10,764 nt of DNA from Halococcaceae archaeon. Lineage in GTDB: Archaea; Halobacteriota; Halobacteria; Halobacteriales; Halalkalicoccaceae. Below, one piece after another: positions 5,101 to 10,764 of this stretch. The notes beneath the pieces are model-generated. The model was not told where the DNA came from. It saw only the letters and a program-made list of their open reading frames with translations, and did no database searches. The stretch spans positions 1 through 10,764 of the forward strand of contig SKXI01000306.1 in the NCBI GenBank assembly GCA_007128515.1. Direction: 5' to 3'. Both the position numbers and the translations under genes were made by a program. Every line of letters starts with the position of its first letter. The first letter of the stretch is position 1.

Positions 5101-6282
5101 ATGTCGGCCGCACTGACCTCGCGATGGGCGCGACGGTACGTGTTCGTCGCCGTCTGCTGGCTCGTCCTCTGGCAGGTCGGTCTCCTGGTCGGCGTCCCCC
5201 GGCGGACGGAGGTCGTCCTGGGGCTCTACGGGTTCGTCCTCCACGTCGTCTTCGGGAAGGCCTACTCGCTGGTGCCGACGTACTTCGACCGCACGCTCGC
5301 CGAGCCACGGGCGGCGGCGTTCGGGCTTCCGCTCACGGCCGTCGGCGTGGCCTGTCTCGCCGTCGAACCGATCGCCGGGGTTCCCGGGGTGGTCGGCCTG
5401 ATCGGTGCCCTCTCGTGGGTCGCGGGCGTCTCGCTCTTCGTCGGGGTCCTCGTCTGGACGATCCGGGACAACCCGAGCGGCGCCGAAACGGGAACCGGTG
5501 GGGCGAACGTCCATCGGGCGGGCGTCGACCGGGTCGCGAACGCGTTCATGCCGGTCGCGCTGGCGTACCTCCTGTTCGGGAGCTACGAGACGCTCGCGCT
5601 CTTCGGGGTCGTCCCGTCGGTGTTCGACGGCTACCCGCCGCGGGCGACCCACCTGCTCGGGGCGGGGACCGCGACGCTGCTCGTGTTCGCGCTCGGCTTT
5701 CGGTTGCTCCCGCGGTTCCTCGTCGCCGAACCGCCGCGGTCGCTGGTGTTCGTCGTCCTCCCTGCCGGCGCGGTCGGACCCGTACTGCTGGCCGCCACCC
5801 TCCCCGCGGGGGCCCTCTTCGTCGTGGCGGGGGCGATCGAGGCGCTGGCCGTCGTCGGCTACGCCGTCGGCTTCGGCGTGCTCTTCCGCCGGTCCGACCG
5901 TCGACGGGTCGCGTTCTACGGCGTGCTCGCCGGGGCGGTCGGGGGCGTCGTGGCGGTGCTCGTCGGGCTCTGGCTCGCCGTCGGTGGCCTCGATCCGGGG
6001 CTCGTCGACGCCCACCGGCGGCTCACGCTGCTCGGCTTCCTGGGGCTCACCATCGTCGGGGTCTCCCTGCAGTTCTACCCGCCGGCAGTCGGGCGCTGGC
6101 CGGGCTGCACGGACCGAACGGCCCTCCTCGCGATCGGACTGCTCGCCGCCGCGGCCGCGATACAGGCCGTCGGACTGGCGCTCTCGAGTCCCCCCGTCGA
6201 ACGGGTCGGAGCCGTCGGTGGCCTCGCGGGCGCACTCGGGTACGGCTACCTCCTCGTGGCGGCGTTCGCGACGCGCCGGTGA
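5101..6282 (+). CDS. Twelve-helix membrane protein, NnrS-like
   Basis: The 393-residue product is almost entirely membrane: about twelve hydrophobic segments can be counted. A histidine sits in or at the edge of helix 2 (H48, in GFVLHVVFGKAYSLVP), helix 6 (H184, in RATHLLGAG) and helix 10 (H305, in VDAHRRLTLLG), each followed by small and polar residues, as in haem- or copper-binding membrane proteins. The topology and spacing recall NnrS, a haem-copper membrane protein linked to NO metabolism in denitrifiers, and more distantly haem-copper oxidase subunit I. This is a fold-level resemblance, not a confident assignment. The gene lies between a truncated globin and nosZ and converges on the small CGCGG gene with only 16 bp between stops. 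I see no clear TATA box before the ATG; the second 78-bp element lies about 70 bp upstream. Confidence 0.7.
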   Translation: MSAALTSRWARRYVFVAVCWLVLWQVGLLVGVPRRTEVVLGLYGFVLHVVFGKAYSLVPTYFDRTLAEPRAAAFGLPLTAVGVACLAVEPIAGVPGVVGLIGALSWVAGVSLFVGVLVWTIRDNPSGAETGTGGANVHRAGVDRVANAFMPVALAYLLFGSYETLALFGVVPSVFDGYPPRATHLLGAGTATLLVFALGFRLLPRFLVAEPPRSLVFVVLPAGAVGPVLLAATLPAGALFVVAGAIEALAVVGYAVGFGVLFRRSDRRRVAFYGVLAGAVGGVVAVLVGLWLAVGGLDPGLVDAHRRLTLLGFLGLTIVGVSLQFYPPAVGRWPGCTDRTALLAIGLLAAAAAIQAVGLALSSPPVERVGAVGGLAGALGYGYLLVAAFATRR

Positions 6283-6298
6283 CCCTTCGGACGACGGA

Positions 6299-6607
6299 TC
6301 AGGGCTCGATGCGGACGCGCGTGACGTGTCCGCCACAGCCACAACGCCCGACGTACTCCCACTCGACCTCCCTCGGATCGAACCGCTCGTCGAGCGCTGG
6401 GTAGAGGTATCGCAGAGGATGTCCGTGGTCGCCGTGAGTGACCAGGTTGACGTGTCTTCCCGGTGCGGTGTACTCGATCGCCTCGATCGCGTGTCGAATC
6501 ACGAGCCCTCGGTCGTCCGCGTGTTCCGGGGTCTCGAGGCTCGCGGACCACGAGCACTCGTGCACGCGATCGGTGATCGGTCCGACGACGTCGGCGGTGT
6601 CCGTCAT
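6299..6607 (-). CDS. CGCGG-family candidate radical-SAM-modified RiPP precursor
   Basis: The 102-residue product has no membrane segment or signal peptide. It shows a set of features I recognise from the small haloarchaeal family named for its CGCGG motif: HECSWSASLETPEHADD (about 16-32), HVNLVTHGDHGHP (52-64) and, close to the C terminus, EYVGRCGCGGHVTRV with CGCGG at 89-93. From memory, that family is described as a putative ribosomally made peptide modified by a radical SAM enzyme; its product and function are not established. No radical SAM gene lies within this window. The gene is divergent from nosZ and converges on the NnrS-like gene. The start at 6607 has GAGGTG directly against the ATG, too close for an ordinary Shine-Dalgarno site; a GTG one codon earlier (6610) is an alternative. 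The frame stays open further upstream, but the family similarity does not. Confidence 0.75.
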   Translation of the reverse strand: MTDTADVVGPITDRVHECSWSASLETPEHADDRGLVIRHAIEAIEYTAPGRHVNLVTHGDHGHPLRYLYPALDERFDPREVEWEYVGRCGCGGHVTRVRIEP

Positions 6608-6646
6608 CACCTCTTCGGATCGGCGAGCGAGCCGGGAAAGGGATCG

Positions 6647-6662
6647 CCCGAACCGGTTCGGG
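6647..6662. promoter_or_regulatory. Perfect 16-bp palindrome between CGCGG gene and nosZ
   Basis: CCCGAACCGGTTCGGG is a perfect palindrome, 40-55 nt upstream of the CGCGG gene and 127-142 nt upstream of nosZ. Its core is CGAAC-CG-GTTCG. As I recall, the haloarchaeal anaerobic regulator NarO is associated with CGAAC-N4-GTTCG; here the spacer is 2 nt, so it is similar but not the same. Two more dyads follow within 35 bp: TCCCGT-CGA-ACGGGA at 6668-6682 and ATCGG-CTCTA-CCGAT at 6683-6697. Confidence 0.45.
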
Positions 6663-6667
6663 TCGAC

Positions 6668-6697
6668 TCCCGTCGAACGGGAATCGGCTCTACCGAT
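6668..6697. repeat. Two adjacent dyads in the nosZ upstream region
   Basis: TCCCGT and ACGGGA flank a 3-nt centre at 6668-6682, and ATCGG and CCGAT flank a 5-nt centre at 6683-6697. They abut, and the second contains the only AT-rich patch (TACCGATAACG) of this interval. They may be operator half-sites or a promoter region. No standard TATA box stands about 27 nt before the nosZ ATG, so nosZ may have a leader that starts near here. Confidence 0.35.
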
Positions 6698-6788
6698 AAC
6701 GTCGCCCGGGGCGAAGCCGAGGGTGGAGACCGACCGAACGGGCCGACCGGGCCCAGGCACAGCGTGAGAACACGGACACACCAGACAG

Positions 6789-8684
6789 ATGACACAGGGA
6801 CACCACACGGACGAACGGTACGACACGGAGACGACGCCGGGCGACGACCGAGAGCCGCTGTTCCCGCGGCTCGCCCGCCGGAGCTTCATCAAAGCGGGGA
6901 TGGCGGCCGGGGCGGCCGGTTCGCTGGCCGGCTGTACCGGACTCCTCGACGGCGAGACCGGGACGGCCGCGGCGGAGGTGGACGCGGACGTCGACCCGGG
7001 CGAACACGACGAGTACTACGCGTTCCTCTCGGGGGGGCACTCGGGGGACGTCCGCGTCTACGGCGTCCCGTCGATGCGACAGATCATGCGGATCCCCGTC
7101 TTCCAGCGCGAGAGCGCCCGCGGCTACGGTCACGACGACGAGACCCGGCGGATGCTCGAGGAGGCCGGCGGCTACACCTGGGGTGACACCCACCACCCGC
7201 GGGTGAGCCAGACCGACAACGACTACGACGGCCGCTGGCTGTTCATCAACGACAAGGCCAACGGCCGGATGGCTCGGATCGACCTGAAGTACTTCGAGAC
7301 CGACGCCATCGTCGACATCCCGAACCAGCAGGGCACCCACGGCGCGTGCGCGCGCCTGCCCGACACCGACCTGATCTTCGGCGTCGGCGAGTTCCGCGTC
7401 CCGATGCCCAACGACGGCAGGGACGTCGACGATCCGGCCGAGTACGGCTCCGTGCTGACCGCGATCGAACCGGAGTCGATGGAGGTCGCCTGGCAGGTCC
7501 AGGTCGACGGCAACCTCGACAACGGCGACGGCGGGAAGAACGGTCGCTGGTTCTTCGCGACCGACTACAACAGCGAGGGGGGCGTCACCGAGAGCGAGAT
7601 GGCCGCGCCCGACACCGACTACGTGAAGGCGTTCGACACGCTCGCGATCGAGGAGGCCGTCGAGGCCGGCGAGTACGAGGAACTGAGCGGCGTCCCGGTG
7701 GTCGACGGCCGTCGGGACAGCCCGCTCAACGAGGGTGACGAGCCGATCGTCCACTACGTCGACGTGCCGAAGAGCCCCCACGGCATCAGCGTCACCCCCG
7801 ACGGCGAGTACGCGATCGCGAGCGGCAAGCTCGAGCCGGTCTGTACGATCATCGAGATCGACCGCCTCGACGAGGTGGAGGACCCGAACGACGCGATCGT
7901 CGGCCAGCCCACCGTCGGCGGCGGGCCGCTCCACACCGTCTACGACGGCCGCGGCCACGCCTACACCTCGCTGTTCGTCGACTCGCAGGTCGTCAAGTGG
8001 GACATCGAGACGGCGATCGACTCCGAGTTCGGCTCGGAGGACGCGATCGTCGAGACGATCGACGTCCACTACAACCCCGGCCACCTGATCGCCGCCGAGT
8101 CCTACACGGCCGAGCCGCAGGGCGACTGGCTGATCAGCCTCAACAAGCTCTCGCAGGACCGCTTCCTCCCGGTCGGACCGGTCTTCCCCGAGAACGACCA
8201 GCTGATCTACATCGGCGACGACGACGAGGGGATGCGGCTCGTGAAGGACACGCCGGCGTACCCCGAGCCCCACGACGCGACGATCGTGCAGGCCGAGAAG
8301 ATCGATCCGGCCTCGGTCTACGACCCCGACGACCTCGCGGTCGAGCACATCGGCGGCGAGGACGACCGGGAGATCGTCCGGGAGGAGGGTCGCGTCCACG
8401 TGAAGACCTACTCCCAGCGGAACAACTTCGGCTACACCGACGTCACCGTCGAGGAGGGCGACGAGGTGACGTTCACGATCACCAACATCGAGAGCACGGA
8501 CGACATCATCCACTCGCTGGCGATCCCGCAGTACGACATCAACGTCAAGCTCGCCCCGCAGGAGAGCCGCGAGGTGACGTTCACGGCCGACGAGCCGGGC
8601 GTCTACTGGATGTACTGTGGGTACTTCTGCAGCGCGCTGCACCTCGAGATGCGCTCGCGACTGCTCGTCGAACCCGCGGAGTGA
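6789..8684 (+). CDS. nosZ: Nitrous oxide reductase
   Basis: The 631-residue product catalyses the last step of denitrification, N2O + 2H+ + 2e- to N2 + H2O, outside the cytoplasmic membrane. The N terminus has a Tat motif RRSFIK (30-35), a hydrophobic stretch, and a lipobox LAGC with C49, suggesting a Tat-exported, lipid-anchored protein as is usual in haloarchaea. A seven-bladed propeller domain supplies the CuZ histidines: DTHHP (135-136), GTHGAC (184), SPHGIS (331), GHAYTS (390), NPGH (432) and EPHDAT (495). The C-terminal cupredoxin domain carries the CuA site: H575 in IIHSLA, then CGYFCSALHLEM with C610, C614, H618 and M621. The residue between the cysteines that is usually tryptophan is Y612; that position contributes a backbone carbonyl, so the change should be tolerated. 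Length is normal for the family. It leads a tightly packed operon with the next two genes. Confidence 0.97.
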   Translation: MTQGHHTDERYDTETTPGDDREPLFPRLARRSFIKAGMAAGAAGSLAGCTGLLDGETGTAAAEVDADVDPGEHDEYYAFLSGGHSGDVRVYGVPSMRQIMRIPVFQRESARGYGHDDETRRMLEEAGGYTWGDTHHPRVSQTDNDYDGRWLFINDKANGRMARIDLKYFETDAIVDIPNQQGTHGACARLPDTDLIFGVGEFRVPMPNDGRDVDDPAEYGSVLTAIEPESMEVAWQVQVDGNLDNGDGGKNGRWFFATDYNSEGGVTESEMAAPDTDYVKAFDTLAIEEAVEAGEYEELSGVPVVDGRRDSPLNEGDEPIVHYVDVPKSPHGISVTPDGEYAIASGKLEPVCTIIEIDRLDEVEDPNDAIVGQPTVGGGPLHTVYDGRGHAYTSLFVDSQVVKWDIETAIDSEFGSEDAIVETIDVHYNPGHLIAAESYTAEPQGDWLISLNKLSQDRFLPVGPVFPENDQLIYIGDDDEGMRLVKDTPAYPEPHDATIVQAEKIDPASVYDPDDLAVEHIGGEDDREIVREEGRVHVKTYSQRNNFGYTDVTVEEGDEVTFTITNIESTDDIIHSLAIPQYDINVKLAPQESREVTFTADEPGVYWMYCGYFCSALHLEMRSRLLVEPAE

Positions 8685-8687
8685 GCC

Positions 8688-9566
8688 ATGGGAAGCACAC
8701 GGCGGCTCACCGAACTGCGACGTGCGCTCCCGCTGGCAGCGGCCGCGCTGTTGGTGCTCGCGCTGGTCGTCCCCGTCTGGCGGATCACGCTCGAGGCGCC
8801 GCAGTACCCGGAGTCGCTCGTGGTCGACCTCTACGCCTACCCGCGTCTGGGTGGCGACTACGAGGAGGTCCAGCTCCTCAACAGCTACGTCGGCTTCTAC
8901 TACCCCGACCCGGTGTTCGTCGAGCCGAACTACGCCGTCCACGAGCGGGCGATCGCGGTCCCCGAGTGGCTGCTCGGGCCGGTCGCCTTCGTCGGGGTCG
9001 CGGCGACGGGGGTGTTCGTCGCCCTCGCACCGACGGTTCGGAAGCTCGAACTCGGACTGACCTGCCAGCTCGTCGGAACGATCGGCGTCTTCGTCGCGAT
9101 GTTCGCCGTGATCCAGCTCCGGCTGCACCAGGCGGGACACGCGCTCGATCCGGACGCACCGCTCGGCGGGGTCGACGGGTTCACGCCGCCGATCGTCGGG
9201 ACGTACGAGGTGGCGAACATCACCGGGCTGGCCTGGTTCGGACCCGGGGGGTACATGGCCCTGCTCGCGGTCGCGCTGCTCGTCGTCGCGTTCCGGCTGC
9301 GGGACTCCGGGGCGACGGTCCGGGAGGCACCCGAGCTCGTCCGGCGATCGGTCGAGGACCTGCGAACCCGGATCGCTGGCGACCGTGACGGTGCGGTCGT
9401 TCGGCCGGCCACGTCCCGGGACGGGACCGGTCGGTCCGCCGGGAGAGCGAGTGAGCTACCGCAGGCGAACGCGACCGAGCCCCGATCCGAACCGACCTCC
9501 GAGACGAACGCGACGCACACTCGCACGGCGAACGCCGACTCCGAGTCGGGGGAGAGCCCGTCGTGA
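8688..9566 (+). CDS. nosB: NosB-like membrane protein with disordered tail
   Basis: The 292-residue product begins 3 nt after the nosZ stop. It has four hydrophobic segments (about 12-32, 93-116, 122-145, 185-203). Two conserved blocks match the membrane protein encoded after nosZ in many clade II nos clusters: WRITLEAPQYPESL (31-44) followed by LLNSYVG, and HQAGHALDP with a PPIVG a few residues later (147-171). That protein, NosB, is a nos accessory of uncertain biochemical role. The assignment rests on these motifs and on gene order. From about residue 206 onward the protein becomes hydrophilic and low in complexity (R, T, S, E, N and A rich), a tail of about 85 residues that is probably disordered and not part of the core family. 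The stop overlaps the nosD start. Confidence 0.72.
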   Translation: MGSTRRLTELRRALPLAAAALLVLALVVPVWRITLEAPQYPESLVVDLYAYPRLGGDYEEVQLLNSYVGFYYPDPVFVEPNYAVHERAIAVPEWLLGPVAFVGVAATGVFVALAPTVRKLELGLTCQLVGTIGVFVAMFAVIQLRLHQAGHALDPDAPLGGVDGFTPPIVGTYEVANITGLAWFGPGGYMALLAVALLVVAFRLRDSGATVREAPELVRRSVEDLRTRIAGDRDGAVVRPATSRDGTGRSAGRASELPQANATEPRSEPTSETNATHTRTANADSESGESPS

Positions 9567-10764
9567 CCGAGTCCTGGTTCGCCGCGCTCGCGGCCGTGAT
9601 GCTCGTGGCCTCGCTCGGCGGGGCGGCGCTCGCTGCGGCGGAGTCACCGGACGACGGCGAGGAGACGGTCGTCTGGCGACCGTCCGTCCCGGACGTCCAC
9701 GACGTCGAGGAGCCCTCGGCCGACGGAACGGCGACCGTCGGCGGCGAGGAGTTCGACTCCATCGAGGCGGCGCTCGAGGCCGCAGAACCCGGCGAGACGG
9801 TCCTCGTCGAGGGGGTCTTCGAGGAACGGATCGTCGTCGGGACGGAGGGCGTGACGATCGCGGCGACCGAACCCGACGGCGCGGTCGTCGACGCCGGCGG
9901 AGCGGACACGGTCGTCGAGATCACCGCGGAGAACGTCACCCTCGACGGGCTCTGGGTCCGCGGCTCCGGGACCGAGCGTTCCGCCGAGGACGCGGGGATC
10001 CTGATCGAGGGATCGGAGGCGACGGTCACGGAGCTCCGGCTCATCGACGTGACCTACGGGATCTACGTCGACGGCGCCGAGGACGTGACGATCGAGGGGA
10101 CGACGATCGCAGGCGGGGAGGACGTCCCGGTCAGCGAACGCGGCAACGGCATTCACCTGTGGGAAGCCGACGGCGCGGAGATCCGCGACAACTACGTCAC
10201 GGCCGTCAGGGACGGGATCTACTACCAGTGGTCGGAGGGCGTCCTCGCGGAGGGCAACGTCCTGTGGGAGCTCCGATACGGCGTCCACTACATGTACTCC
10301 GACGACAACCGCTTCGAGGGCAACGCGGCCTTCGACAACGACGTCGGCTTCGCGCTGATGGTCTCGTCGAACCTCACGGTCGTGGACAACCTCGCGGTGG
10401 CCAACGACGGGGCGAGCTCGCACGGCATCCTGGTGAAGGACGTCGACGACAGCGAGATCCGGGGCAACGACGTGGTCGCGAACGGCAACGGGCTCTACGT
10501 CTACAACTCCCAGGACAACCTGATCGCGGAGAACCTGCTGCTCGAGAACGCGGTCGGACTCTACGCCTCGGCCGGCACCAGCGGCGAGCTCGTCGTCGGC
10601 AACAGCTTCGTCGCGAACGACGAGTCGGCCTACGCGACGACGAACGCCCACGTCGCGTGGAACGACGACGAGCGGGGCAACTACTGGTCCGACGCCCGTG
10701 CCGTCGACCTCGACGGCGACGGGACGAGCGAGGTGCGCCACCAGCCCGCCGGCGCGGTCGAGCG
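9563..10764 (+). CDS. nosD: NosD, copper-site maturation protein (3' end cut by window)
   Basis: The frame opens with a GTG at 9563 inside the GTGA overlap with the preceding stop and remains open for 400 codons to the window edge. Residues 1-26 form a signal peptide or anchor (ending LAAAES). The rest is a right-handed parallel beta-helix of repeated N/D/G-rich turns. Diagnostic NosD blocks are visible: RGNGIHLW (193-200), VRDGIYYQWS, LRYGVHYMYSDDN (237-249), GFALMVS, SHGILVKD, GLYVYNSQDN, and near the edge RGNYWSD and DLDGDGTSEV. NosD is required for assembly of the CuZ centre of NosZ, working with the NosFY ABC transporter, which would be expected just downstream. The alternative ATG at codon 13 would remove part of the signal sequence. 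Only a short C-terminal part should be missing. Confidence 0.95.
   Translation, partial: MTESWFAALAAVMLVASLGGAALAAAESPDDGEETVVWRPSVPDVHDVEEPSADGTATVGGEEFDSIEAALEAAEPGETVLVEGVFEERIVVGTEGVTIAATEPDGAVVDAGGADTVVEITAENVTLDGLWVRGSGTERSAEDAGILIEGSEATVTELRLIDVTYGIYVDGAEDVTIEGTTIAGGEDVPVSERGNGIHLWEADGAEIRDNYVTAVRDGIYYQWSEGVLAEGNVLWELRYGVHYMYSDDNRFEGNAAFDNDVGFALMVSSNLTVVDNLAVANDGASSHGILVKDVDDSEIRGNDVVANGNGLYVYNSQDNLIAENLLLENAVGLYASAGTSGELVVGNSFVANDESAYATTNAHVAWNDDERGNYWSDARAVDLDGDGTSEVRHQPAGAVE

Noticed and set aside
4885..6404. Long open frames on both strands across the NnrS-like gene (minus 4885-6342; plus 4944-6404)
   Set aside because: Both translate to arginine/proline- or glutamate-rich low-complexity sequence typical of shadow frames; the third frame gives a coherent 12-helix protein.
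5405..7186. Plus-strand 593-codon open frame spanning the NnrS-like gene, the CGCGG gene and the nosZ start
   Set aside because: It is a serine/arginine-rich shadow that crosses three genes and an intergenic regulatory interval.
6690..9140. Very long minus-strand open frame (816 codons) opposite nosZ and the NosB-like gene
   Set aside because: It is a mirror of biased GC-rich coding on the plus strand. Its translation is a repetitive D/R/V/L-rich string without domains, while the plus strand has diagnostic NosZ and NosB-like motifs.
9644..10741. Minus-strand open frame opposite nosD
   Set aside because: The plus strand encodes unmistakable NosD blocks; the minus translation is a D/V/R-rich shadow.
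1..10764. CRISPR arrays, tRNA or rRNA genes, complete insertion sequence
   Set aside because: I found no regularly spaced repeats, no cloverleaf-like T-loop GGTTCRANTCC context and no intact transposase with terminal inverted repeats.

Overview
The window comes from a haloarchaeon (class Halobacteria), very probably one able to reduce nitrous oxide. The supports are: high GC with strong C/G preference at third codon positions, acidic predicted proteins (D/E rich), haloarchaeal-type transposase remnants, AT-rich TATA-like boxes 25-30 nt before start codons (leaderless archaeal promoters), and a Tat-plus-lipobox signal on a nitrous oxide reductase.

Layout. (1) Positions 1-2000 are a lower-GC, accessory-looking stretch. 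They hold a possible reverse-strand gene running off the left edge, an OsmC/Ohr-family protein (447-860), a graveyard of two abutting insertion-sequence remnants (IS5-type on the minus strand, IS1595-type on the plus strand, about 981-1429) and a four-helix membrane protein of unknown function (1492-1968, minus). (2) Positions 2204-4065 hold two convergent CPBP-family (CAAX/Abi) intramembrane proteases with all catalytic motifs. (3) A gene-free stretch of about 480 bp leads to a group I truncated haemoglobin (4550-4915). (4) From about 5100 the composition becomes strongly GC-rich and the window enters a denitrification module: a 12-helix NnrS-like membrane protein (5101-6282), a small convergent gene whose product carries a C-terminal CGCGG motif and looks like the haloarchaeal 'CGCGG family' candidate RiPP precursor (6299-6607, minus), then divergently nosZ (6789-8684), a NosB-like membrane protein (8688-9566) and the 5' part of nosD (9563 to the right edge). 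nosZ, nosB and nosD are separated by 3 nt or overlap by 4 nt and look like one operon.

How the genes may work together. NosZ is exported folded by Tat and reduces N2O to N2; NosD is the membrane-surface beta-helix protein needed for CuZ maturation; the NosB-like protein is a membrane accessory of certain nos clusters. The truncated globin (NO/O2 chemistry) and the NnrS-like protein (NO-related) fit an NO/N2O detoxification and respiration neighbourhood. The candidate RiPP is divergent from nosZ across 181 bp containing three dyad symmetries, which suggests shared regulation.

Non-coding structure stands out. A 78-bp element bounded by 11-bp inverted repeats occurs twice (3057-3134 and 4954-5031, opposite orientation), with identical length and a paired substitution in the repeat arms. 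A 21-bp palindromic motif occurs twice with three mismatches (4113-4133 and 4527-4547), upstream of the second CPBP gene and directly before the globin start. No rRNA, tRNA or CRISPR array was seen.
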